A stretch of DNA of 24,048 bases from Phycisphaerales bacterium UBA7812. Its GTDB lineage: Bacteria; Planctomycetota; Phycisphaerae; Phycisphaerales; UBA1924. Numbering within the stretch: position 1 is the stretch's first letter; every line of letters begins with the position of its first letter. The stretch is taken from assembly GCA_002480345.1 (NCBI GenBank), contig DLBY01000113.1, forward strand, positions 9,912-33,959. The letters run 5' to 3'. A program made the translations under genes and the position numbers. Shown here one piece after another: positions 14,992-21,137 of the stretch. A model generated the notes under the pieces. That model did not search any database, was not told where the DNA came from, and saw nothing but the letters and a program-made list of their open reading frames with translations.

Positions 14992-15044
14992 CCACCGGGG
15001 GGGGCACTGATCCCGGCCCGGCGCGTGCCACATCGGCCCGACAC

Positions 15045-16175
15045 TCACTCCCTGAGGATCACCCGATCACCCTCGAATGCGATCTCGAGCCAGAGATATG
15101 CGGACCGGCCCAGCGCATCGGGCTTCCAGCGGTCGGCCATGAAGACCCAACGATCTGTCGGTGCGCCCTGAGCGTCTCGGATCGGGAACGCGAAGGTGCC
15201 CTGACTGCCGAAGGTCGTCTCCGCGCCGTTGCCCTCGCAGGGGTTTCCGCGCACCGTCCAGGGGCCCCAGATCGACTCCGCGGTCGCGTGCTCCGCGGCA
15301 TTGGGTGCCCAGCCCGTGCACCCCGAGGTGATCAGGTGATACACGCCGTTCCGATTGAAGAGCACGGGCGCCTCCCGGCTCGCGCCCTCGAACACCCGGA
15401 CATATCGGCCCGTGTGTCCGGTATAGGTCTCGTCGAGTTCCGCGATGTGCAGCGTGCGGTTCGATTCGGAGGCGAAAATGTGGTACGCGGTCCCGTCGTC
15501 GTCAACAAACAGCGTTTGGTCGCGGGCCATCTGGCCGCCGTAGAACTGACGAACGAAGAAATTTCGAGCCGTGACCCTCTCGGACTGGACCCAGTCGCCC
15601 TCGACGCGCGATTCGCTGAACGCCCGTTCCCGAATACGCCGCCGCATCGCGTCACTGAGACCGATCGGCTCGCGGCCCGGGTTCGGTCGCACGCTTCCGA
15701 TGTACTCGTACGGCCCGTGAACCGAGTCGGCGACCGCCACGCCCGCGCGCGCGGCGTTGTATCCGTGCCCCGCGAGTTCGAGGTGGAACCACATCACGAA
15801 CCGATCGGTCTTCTCATTGAAAATGACCTTGGGACGCTCGATCCGACAACCCGCTCGGATCTCGCTCAGCGGGTCATCGGTCACCGCCAGCGCAACCCCG
15901 GCGTCGGTCCAATGCTCAAGGTCCGTCGATGTATACACACGGACCCCAACGCGTGCCAGGCTGCCGCCCCGCCCACTTCCCTTGTGCTCTCCGAACCAGT
16001 GGTAGACACCGTCGTGGAACAGAATCCCCCCGCCGTGCGCGTTGATGTGTTCGCCCGAAGTGTCGGGCCATTGCGCCGCGTTCCATGCTTCGGGGGCCTG
16101 GCTCGCGAATACCACGGCCGAGACCAGCGTGGACCACAGGAAAAGGACGATGCCGACAAAGGGTCGTTCATGCAT
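15045..16175 (-). CDS. Secreted GH43-like glycoside hydrolase
   Basis: This 376-aa protein has a signal peptide (about residues 1-25, VFA-SQ). The rest follows the five-bladed propeller of glycoside hydrolase family 43, in the group that includes exo-beta-1,3-galactanases (GH43_24/34-like). The visible motifs are INAHGGGILFHDGVYHWFGE (44-63), IERPKVIFN (112-120), RDQTLFVDDDGTAYHIF (218-234), where Asp219 would be the pKa modulator, and EAPVLFNRNG (268-277), where Glu268 would be the catalytic acid, followed by SGCTGWAPN and SQGT (324-327). The blade-1 motif lacks the usual Asp base, a trait of the galactanase-type members. Galactan or another plant or algal polysaccharide is the likely substrate; subfamily and substrate are inferred. 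The ATG at 16175 gives the best signal peptide. Confidence 0.75.
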   Translation of the reverse strand: MHERPFVGIVLFLWSTLVSAVVFASQAPEAWNAAQWPDTSGEHINAHGGGILFHDGVYHWFGEHKGSGRGGSLARVGVRVYTSTDLEHWTDAGVALAVTDDPLSEIRAGCRIERPKVIFNEKTDRFVMWFHLELAGHGYNAARAGVAVADSVHGPYEYIGSVRPNPGREPIGLSDAMRRRIRERAFSESRVEGDWVQSERVTARNFFVRQFYGGQMARDQTLFVDDDGTAYHIFASESNRTLHIAELDETYTGHTGRYVRVFEGASREAPVLFNRNGVYHLITSGCTGWAPNAAEHATAESIWGPWTVRGNPCEGNGAETTFGSQGTFAFPIRDAQGAPTDRWVFMADRWKPDALGRSAYLWLEIAFEGDRVILRE

Positions 16176-16182
16176 ACCCGAC

Positions 16183-16188
16183 ACCTTA
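16183..16188 (-). promoter_or_regulatory. Candidate -10 element (TAAGGT) of the GH43-like gene
   Basis: TAAGGT on the minus strand ends 7 nt before the ATG at 16175, with no ribosome site. It shares the 101-bp divergent intergenic region with the alcohol dehydrogenase promoter. Confidence 0.35.
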
Positions 16189-16228
16189 CCCACTCAAGCG
16201 AAGTCGGCGTGCCGAGGACCGGCTCGGG

Positions 16229-16234
16229 TACACT
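16229..16234 (+). promoter_or_regulatory. Candidate -10 element (TACACT) of the alcohol dehydrogenase gene
   Basis: TACACT lies 42 nt before the ATG at 16277. The same hexamer occurs 28 nt before the glycosidase gene at 21138. Both genes have ribosome sites, as expected for leadered mRNAs. Confidence 0.3.
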
Positions 16235-16276
16235 CCATCTCCTGCATCAAGCATCCTCTCACCGGAGACTCGCGTC

Positions 16277-17284
16277 ATGACCATCAAGGCTTACGCCGCA
16301 CATGAACCCAAGGGCCGCCTCGAACCGTTCACCTACGACCCGGGCGACCTGGGCCCCGACCAGGTCGAGATCGCGGTCACCCACTGCGGGATCTGCCACT
16401 CGGATCTCTCGATGCTCAACAATGACTGGGGAATGAGCGAGTACCCGCTCGTCCCGGGGCACGAGGCGATCGGGACGATCGCGGCAAAGGGCGAGAATGT
16501 CGGGCACCTCGACCTCGGGCAGACCGTCGGGCTCGGGTGGTTCTCGTCTTCGTGCATGACCTGTCACCAGTGCATGGGGGGCGACCACAACCTCTGCGCG
16601 AGCAACGAGTCCACCATCGTCGGCCGGCACGGGGGGTTCGCGGACAAGGTCCGCTGCAACGCGGAGTGGGCGATCCCGCTTCCCGATGGTGTGGACGCCA
16701 AGAAGGCCGGCCCACTCTTCTGCGGGGGTATCACAGTCTTCAATCCCATCGTCCAGTTCGGTGTGCAACCGACGCACCGGGTGGGCGTCGTCGGGATCGG
16801 GGGCCTGGGCCACCTCGCGCTTCAGTTTCTCAACGCGTGGGGATGCGAGGTCATCGCGTTCACCTCGACCGGCAGCAAGATGGACGAAGCGAAATCGCTC
16901 GGCGCCCACCGCTGCGTCAATTCGCGGTCCGCGGACGACATCGCCGCGGAGAACGGATCGCTCGATTTCATCCTCGTCACCGCGAATGTGACGCTTCCCT
17001 GGGATGCGTATGTGCAGGCCCTCGGCCCCAAGGGCAAACTGCACTTCGTCGGCGCAGTCCCGGAACCCGTCCCCGCCGAGATCTTCCCGCTCCTGCTTGG
17101 GCAGAAGTCGATCTCCGCCTCGCCCCTGGGCTCTCCCGCGACGATCAGCACCATGCTCGAATTCTGTGCACGCCACAACATCGAAGCGCAGTGTGAATTC
17201 TTCCCGATGAGCCAGTGCAACGAGGCGATGGCACACCTCGAGGCCGGAAAGGCGCGGTATCGAATCGTGCTGACCAACGGCTGA
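16277..17284 (+). CDS. Zinc-dependent alcohol dehydrogenase, YahK/cinnamyl-alcohol-dehydrogenase type
   Basis: This 335-aa medium-chain dehydrogenase reduces aldehydes or oxidises primary alcohols, probably with NADP(H), in the cytoplasm. Catalytic zinc ligands are Cys40 (GICHSD), His62-Glu63 (GHE) and Cys149. Structural zinc ligands are Cys93, Cys96, Cys99 and Cys107. The nucleotide-binding GIGGLG is at 173-178. The length is a little short of the 340-350 typical for the group. The GGAG at 16264-16267 lies 9 nt before the ATG at 16277; the frame is open further upstream, but that part runs back over the divergent promoter region and has no family similarity. The physiological substrate cannot be inferred. 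The Dps gene follows after 113 bp. Confidence 0.92.
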   Translation: MTIKAYAAHEPKGRLEPFTYDPGDLGPDQVEIAVTHCGICHSDLSMLNNDWGMSEYPLVPGHEAIGTIAAKGENVGHLDLGQTVGLGWFSSSCMTCHQCMGGDHNLCASNESTIVGRHGGFADKVRCNAEWAIPLPDGVDAKKAGPLFCGGITVFNPIVQFGVQPTHRVGVVGIGGLGHLALQFLNAWGCEVIAFTSTGSKMDEAKSLGAHRCVNSRSADDIAAENGSLDFILVTANVTLPWDAYVQALGPKGKLHFVGAVPEPVPAEIFPLLLGQKSISASPLGSPATISTMLEFCARHNIEAQCEFFPMSQCNEAMAHLEAGKARYRIVLTNG

Positions 17285-17397
17285 GCAACCAGGGGAATTT
17301 GGAAGAAACGCATCGGCACGATCGTTTCCCTCGAAGAGAACGGAGCGAGAATCACTTTTCGTCTCGCGTCCTACGCACACTCTCGAAAGGAACACCC

Positions 17398-17946
17398 GTG
17401 CAGACCACTCCCTGGCGCCCGCAATCCGAGATCGAAGACAATCCCATCAACCTGCCCCGCGAGGCGGCTGAAAAGATCATCCCCGAACTCGACCGGCATC
17501 TTTCGTCGTTCTTCGTGCTGTTCCACCAGTACCAAAAACACCACTGGCTGGTGGAGGGACCTCAGTTCCGGGACATCCATCTTTTCCTTGAGGAAGGCTA
17601 CAACGAGATCCACGAGCAACTCGACGCGATCGCCGAGCGGATCACCGCGATCGGCGGCGTGCCGACTTCCTCGCCCGCGGCTCAGACGGAACTTGCCTAT
17701 CTCTCCCACGAGCCCGAGGGGATTTTCCGGATCACCGACATGCTGACCAAGGACCGCACGGACGAGGGCACGATCGCCGCGAATCTTCGGCGAACGATCA
17801 AACTCTGTACCGCGAACGAGGACTTCGGCACTGAAACGCTGCTGAAGGGAATCCTTCTGAAGGTCGAAGACCGCGCCCATCACCTCGACCATTTCCTCGG
17901 GAGCGATTCGCTCGGCCTGCGGTTGAATGAGGGTGCGTCAGCCTGA
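17398..17946 (+). CDS. dps: Dps-family ferritin-like DNA-protection protein
   Basis: Dps forms a 12-subunit cage that oxidises Fe(II), mostly with hydrogen peroxide, and protects DNA in stress. The 182-aa product has the ferroxidase pattern at the expected spacing: His49 (KHHW), His61, Glu65, Asp76 and Glu80 (DAIAER), matching H31, H43, D47, D58 and E62 of Listeria Dps, but with Glu in place of the third residue, Asp. The segment HHWLVEGPQF and the AIGGVP loop are typical. The GTG at 17398 is preceded by the ribosome site GAAAGGA at 6 nt. The frame is open upstream, but that part has no resemblance to Dps. A terminator follows. It may be co-transcribed with the dehydrogenase, though the 113-bp gap leaves room for its own promoter. 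Confidence 0.92.
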   Translation: MQTTPWRPQSEIEDNPINLPREAAEKIIPELDRHLSSFFVLFHQYQKHHWLVEGPQFRDIHLFLEEGYNEIHEQLDAIAERITAIGGVPTSSPAAQTELAYLSHEPEGIFRITDMLTKDRTDEGTIAANLRRTIKLCTANEDFGTETLLKGILLKVEDRAHHLDHFLGSDSLGLRLNEGASA

Positions 17947-17977
17947 CGCATGCAGCCGGACCGGAGTCAATAAATGC

Positions 17978-18010
17978 AAGGCCGCCCCTCCTCTGGGGGC
18001 GGTCTTTTTT
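17978..18010 (+). terminator. Rho-independent terminator after dps
   Basis: The arms AAGGCCGCCCC (17978-17988) and GGGGCGGTCTT (17996-18006) pair over 11 bp with one G-T pair, around a 7-nt loop, and the T run extends to 18010. Confidence 0.92.
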
Positions 18011-18055
18011 CGTGCCCGTCCGCTCAACCATTTCGCCCGACATCGTCTTTTGTCG

Positions 18056-18529
18056 TCATGTTTGCCGGCGGTCTTCCGCGTCCGCGTAGAACCCACCGCC
18101 CGCATCCACCAGTCGCCCAGCCTGCACCAGCGCCTTCCAAACGCGGTCGGGATACTCACCCGGAGGCTGAACCGCGTCGATGCCGGACCTTTTCCCGCCC
18201 GAGGTGTACCGCCCGCCCAGCTTCGACTCGTCGTTGAGCCTTGCCAACTTCAATCGCTTCCGGAACGCGTGCATCGCGTCCTTCATCTCTTGGTGCGTCG
18301 CCTCAACGGCAGCCGAACTCGCGGACGAGGCTGGGTTCTCAATCCGGTCGATCAGTGCCCCCAGTCCCCCGGCGTCCTGCTCATCGATCACACGCTTTGC
18401 CTCGTGCTGATCCGCCGTGGCGCGCGGCAACAGCCTCGCGACGACGGCCCACGCGTCGACGATCTTCAGGCCATCCCCCGACTGGGTGATCTCGCTGTGC
18501 AACTGCCGGAGTTTCTGGATCGCATTCAT
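18056..18529 (-). CDS. Unrecognised soluble protein
   Basis: This 157-aa protein was not recognised. The N-terminal two thirds are predicted helical (MNAIQKLRQLHSEI, then ATADQHEAKRVIDEQD, then a Lys/Arg-rich helix HAFRKRLKLARLND). The C-terminal part has the pattern GGRYTSGGKRSGIDAV followed by PPGEYPDRVWKALVQAGRL, which reads as a conserved small domain. No signal peptide or membrane segment is seen. Two starts are possible, ATG at 18538 and at 18529; the second is preferred because a TACCAT hexamer lies 9 nt before it. It is divergent from the dodecin gene, with only 39 bp between the starts. Codon pattern supports coding on this strand rather than the opposite one. Confidence 0.6.
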   Translation of the reverse strand: MNAIQKLRQLHSEITQSGDGLKIVDAWAVVARLLPRATADQHEAKRVIDEQDAGGLGALIDRIENPASSASSAAVEATHQEMKDAMHAFRKRLKLARLNDESKLGGRYTSGGKRSGIDAVQPPGEYPDRVWKALVQAGRLVDAGGGFYADAEDRRQT

Positions 18530-18537
18530 GGGAGCCA

Positions 18538-18544
18538 TATGGTA
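18538..18544. promoter_or_regulatory. Overlapping divergent -10 elements
   Basis: TATGGT on the plus strand (18538-18543) lies 25 nt before the dodecin ATG; TACCAT on the minus strand (18544-18539) lies 9 nt before the ATG at 18529. The two hexamers overlap by five base pairs, so the two promoters would exclude each other. Confidence 0.35.
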
Positions 18545-18568
18545 CCCGAGACTCGAGAAAGGAATCCC

Positions 18569-18784
18569 ATGGCTGACCATGTCTACAAGATGATCGAACT
18601 CGTGGGGTCGTCGACCGAATCCTCCGATGCCGCGGCTCGCCGCGCGATCGAGCAGGCCGCGAAATCCATCCGCAACATGCGGTGGTGCGAAGTGGTCGAG
18701 ACGCGCGCGCACATCGAGAACCAGCAGATCGCGCACTGGCAGGTCAAACTGAAGGTCGGATTCACGATCGAAGACAGCGAGTGA
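18569..18784 (+). CDS. Dodecin family flavin-binding protein
   Basis: Dodecins are small 12-subunit flavin-storage or buffering proteins. This one has 71 aa, the standard length, beginning with the strand HVYKMIELVGSS and the helix SSDAAARRAIEQAAKSI. The flavin-stacking Trp39 (RWCEV) and Gln58 (WQVKLKVGF) are separated by 19 residues, as in known dodecins (W36 and Q55). A good ribosome site, GAGAAAGGA (18555-18563), lies 5 nt before the ATG. It stands in a stress-related neighbourhood with Dps 620 bp upstream, though they are probably not in one operon because of the terminator and the gene between them. Confidence 0.95.
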   Translation: MADHVYKMIELVGSSTESSDAAARRAIEQAAKSIRNMRWCEVVETRAHIENQQIAHWQVKLKVGFTIEDSE

Positions 18785-18814
18785 TCGCCGACGAGACGAC
18801 GCGCATCGCGTGAT

Positions 18815-19003
18815 TCAATCTCGCCTTCGGTTTGTCCAAGTGCCGCCGTAGGTGTAGCCCGCTTCAGCGCTTGCGATCTCGTAGCAATTACGGCAGACGA
18901 AATGCCAGTCGCGGAGTTCCGTGCGGACGCGGAAGAGCCTGGGCTGTTCGCGCCCGCAGCAATCGCACGACCGCAGTGTCTTCGCTTTTCGCTTGGGTTG
19001 CAC
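18815..19003 (-). CDS. Small zinc-ribbon protein
   Basis: This 62-aa protein has two CxxC pairs (Cys13 and Cys16, Cys37 and Cys40), plus an extra Cys15, in a basic background, and ends with the motif YTYGGTW followed by basic residues. I have seen similar small proteins with a C-terminal YGGTW in many bacteria, without known function. Zinc binding is inferred from the cysteine spacing. It starts with a GTG at 19003, 7 bp after the stop of the PEP-CTERM-like gene on the same strand, so it is probably the last gene of that unit. It converges with the dodecin gene (30 bp between stops). Confidence 0.65.
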   Translation of the reverse strand: MQPKRKAKTLRSCDCCGREQPRLFRVRTELRDWHFVCRNCYEIASAEAGYTYGGTWTNRRRD

Positions 19004-19010
19004 GGACCGC

Positions 19011-19631
19011 TCAGTTGCGACGACGACGCGCGATGAGCACGCCTGCGCCCATGAGCAACGCCGATCCCGGCGGCGCGGGGATCACTTCCCCCGAAATCGA
19101 AAGGCTCAGCGAGCGGGGGGACCCCGAAAAGAACGCCCCGTCTGATCGGCGTGCTGTCCGGAAGGCGGTTTCGTCGCCCGCAAGCCAGAGCAGCTCCGCG
19201 GTCGGCTCCGCGGCCTCGATGCCGACGAAATAGGTCCCGCTCTCGAGCACGACCCCTCCAAGGTCAAGTCGCACCGCTTCCCCGATCAGGCTGTCTGTAC
19301 TGAACACGAAATCTCCCGAGACCTTTTGCGCCAGGTCCGGTTCAAGACCGCTGGCGCGATAGATCGCGAGCGAGCCCTCTCCCGTCGAGATCGTGTTCCA
19401 GGCACGGACATGGACCGTGACGCGGTCGATTCGCCAGGCCTGCTCGGCGGCGTCGATCGAGAAGAGCTGGAACTGCTCGAAGCCAAACTGATTGTTTGGA
19501 TTGTCCTCGCTGCGAATCACGCCCGCATCGTTCAGCGCGGCGTAATCGGAGCCGTAATCAACCAGCACACCGGCGTGGGCGGGCAGAGCGAGCGACAGGA
19601 GAGTCACGGGGATGAGTGCGTGTGGGCGCAT
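19011..19631 (-). CDS. Secreted protein with PEP-CTERM-like sorting signal
   Basis: This 206-aa exported protein has a short signal peptide (MRPHALIPVTLLSLALPAHA, residues 1-20). The middle is a beta-rich domain of about 160 residues with repeated patterns such as FEQFQLFSID, VTVHVRAWNTIS and VVLESGTYFVGIE, typical of carbohydrate-binding-like or jelly-roll domains. The C-terminus is a tripartite anchor: IPAPPGSAL, a hydrophobic helix LLMGAGVLIA, and RRRRN. This is the Phycisphaerae variant of PEP-CTERM, cleaved in other bacteria by exosortase. The ribosome site GAGGAGC 5 nt before the ATG at 19631 supports this start over the longer frame. Its function is unknown. Confidence 0.75.
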   Translation of the reverse strand: MRPHALIPVTLLSLALPAHAGVLVDYGSDYAALNDAGVIRSEDNPNNQFGFEQFQLFSIDAAEQAWRIDRVTVHVRAWNTISTGEGSLAIYRASGLEPDLAQKVSGDFVFSTDSLIGEAVRLDLGGVVLESGTYFVGIEAAEPTAELLWLAGDETAFRTARRSDGAFFSGSPRSLSLSISGEVIPAPPGSALLMGAGVLIARRRRN

Positions 19632-19728
19632 CAAAGCTCCTCGGTGGAAAGTCCGAGAGACACAATGCGCCGCGATCGCGACCCGGACCACCAGAGTCCG
19701 AGATTTCGGGGACGCCCCCGGATGGCGA

Positions 19729-20097
19729 TCAGGTCGGGTACCGCAGAGCCGCCCGCTCGCTCAGAAGCCGCGCGTTGCGTTGATGGGCCCGGAAGATCGT
19801 GTCGAGAACGAGATCCGCGACCGGGACCAGACCGACGAGCCAGTCGAGGACGAGGTTCCAGACGATGCGAAGGTGCGTCCCCCAGCCCAGCCGGAGCCGA
19901 CGCGATTCGATCAGCATCGCGAGCCCGACGATGAGCGTTGCGGTGTCGCCCACGACGGGGATCAAGCCGATGATCGGATCGAGCCCGATCCTGATCCCGG
20001 TCCCCGGAACGGTGAACCTCGCGTCCATCAGGCTCGCGAGCGCATCGACCCAAGGGCGGGGATGAGGCGGATCCGGGATGTCATGCCGTTCGTCCAC
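19729..20097 (-). CDS. DUF4112 family membrane protein
   Basis: This 122-aa protein has two amphipathic or membrane segments carrying the DUF4112 hallmarks: FTVPGTGIRIGLDPIIGLIP followed by VVGD (about residues 28-51), and VLDWLVGLVPVADLVLDTIF followed by RAHQRN (83-108). Length and pattern match the family, which has unknown function. The start is GTG at 20097; TATGAATC just upstream (20101-20108 on the minus strand) could be a -10 box. It is divergent from the UbiA-like gene over 64 bp. The PEP-CTERM-like gene follows downstream at 97 bp on the same strand. Confidence 0.85.
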   Translation of the reverse strand: MDERHDIPDPPHPRPWVDALASLMDARFTVPGTGIRIGLDPIIGLIPVVGDTATLIVGLAMLIESRRLRLGWGTHLRIVWNLVLDWLVGLVPVADLVLDTIFRAHQRNARLLSERAALRYPT

Positions 20098-20149
20098 GGA
20101 GATTCATAGCCGCGAGCCGCGGGGAGGCGAGCCGAAGCACGCGCCGAGG

Positions 20150-20155
20150 TAGGCT
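20150..20155 (+). promoter_or_regulatory. Candidate -10 element (TAGGCT) of the UbiA-like gene
   Basis: TAGGCT ends 6 nt before the GTG at 20162. This would give a leaderless transcript. The overlapping GAGGTAGG could alternatively be read as a ribosome site 9 nt from the GTG. Confidence 0.3.
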
Positions 20156-20161
20156 CTGGGC

Positions 20162-21046
20162 GTGCGATTTCGGGAAGCACATCGCTGGCTCTCGGCGCTC
20201 GCGATCTGGCCCGGCGCGTACGCCGCGGGGGCGGCCGCGATGCTGGCTCAACTCTGTCGCGTCGATCTCTCCGCCGTTTCGATCGCCGCCGCGTTCTGCG
20301 CCGGGGTCTCGATCTTCCTGCTGGACCGTGTGAAACTGCGTGATGCCCTCCTGGACCCCGCGGATGCGATCGCCGCCCCGGAGCGGATGGGTGTGATCTG
20401 CGATGCCCCGCGCCTGATCCGCTCGCTCGCGGCGACCCTGCTCCTGTTCGCGGTCGTGCTCGGATCGGGCCCGTTCGACCAATCCCGGAGCGTGCCCGCT
20501 CAACTGATCGGTGGCGCGACACCACTGGTCGCCGCGCTTGGGGTCGTGCTCTACGCCGGGCGCCCGAGAGGCGATCGCCCCCGCCCGAAGGACCGCGTCC
20601 TGCTCAAAAACGCCTTTGTCGCGTGCGGGATCGTCGGTCTCGCGGCCGGATTGACGGTCGCGCCCGCGATCGCGAGCGGCGGGCAGGAGATGTCGCCGAA
20701 CCTCATCATCGCGGTGAGCGTGCTCGCCGCACGGGTGTTCGCCGACTCCGCGTTGTGCGATGTGGAGGACACGGACGCGGACCGTGCCTATGGCACGCGG
20801 ACCCTCCCACGGGTGCTGGGCAACGAGCGGGCACGCACGCTCGCGCTCGCGCTGCACACCGCGTGCGGGACCGCGCTGCTCGCGCTCCCCGCGACGCGAA
20901 CCGATGCCGCGACCGCCTGGGGCTGGTCGACGATCGCCGTCGGCGTCCTCCTCCGCGTCCTCCCGACCGACCACCTGCGGGATCCTGTCGACGCGGCACT
21001 GGGCGTGCAGGCGGTCGTCGTCACCGTCGTCCTCGCCGCGGGCTGA
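20162..21046 (+). CDS. UbiA-superfamily prenyltransferase-like membrane protein
   Basis: This 294-aa protein has about eight hydrophobic helices and no signal peptide. The order of motifs fits the UbiA superfamily, which transfers prenyl groups to aromatic or lipid acceptors in the membrane. The first Asp-rich site is degenerate (LLDRVKLRDALLDPAD, Asp55, Asp61 and Asp66), an LLKN segment follows near 148-150, and the second Asp-rich site is CDVEDTDADRAYGTRTLP (Asp200, Asp203, Asp205, Asp207). Because the first site lacks the usual NDxxDxxxD form, enzymatic activity is uncertain. The start is a GTG at 20162. It ends 91 bp before the secreted glycosidase gene on the same strand. Confidence 0.55.
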   Translation: MRFREAHRWLSALAIWPGAYAAGAAAMLAQLCRVDLSAVSIAAAFCAGVSIFLLDRVKLRDALLDPADAIAAPERMGVICDAPRLIRSLAATLLLFAVVLGSGPFDQSRSVPAQLIGGATPLVAALGVVLYAGRPRGDRPRPKDRVLLKNAFVACGIVGLAAGLTVAPAIASGGQEMSPNLIIAVSVLAARVFADSALCDVEDTDADRAYGTRTLPRVLGNERARTLALALHTACGTALLALPATRTDAATAWGWSTIAVGVLLRVLPTDHLRDPVDAALGVQAVVVTVVLAAG

Positions 21047-21103
21047 ATTCGGGATTCGTACTGGGCGCTTCGCGCTTAACTCGCGGAACTTGGGCCGCCC
21101 TCA

Positions 21104-21109
21104 TACACT
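21104..21109 (+). promoter_or_regulatory. Candidate -10 element (TACACT) of the clan-A glycosidase gene
   Basis: TACACT lies 28 nt before the ATG at 21138, in the most AT-rich part of the 91-bp gap. It is identical to the hexamer before the dehydrogenase gene. No -35 box at the usual distance was found. Confidence 0.3.
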
Positions 21110-21137
21110 CTAGTGCGCCCCGCAACGGAGATATGCC

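Noticed and set aside
16259..17395. Open frame of 378 aa on the minus strand opposite the alcohol dehydrogenase
   Set aside because: The plus-strand gene carries all zinc ligands; the mirror frame has no domain.
17215..17397. N-terminal extension of the Dps frame
   Set aside because: The extra 61 residues overlap the dehydrogenase gene, have no similarity to Dps, and the GTG at 17398 has a proper ribosome site.
17927..18568. Extension of the dodecin frame to 285 aa
   Set aside because: Dodecins are about 70 aa; the extension is antisense to the unknown gene and passes through the dps terminator.
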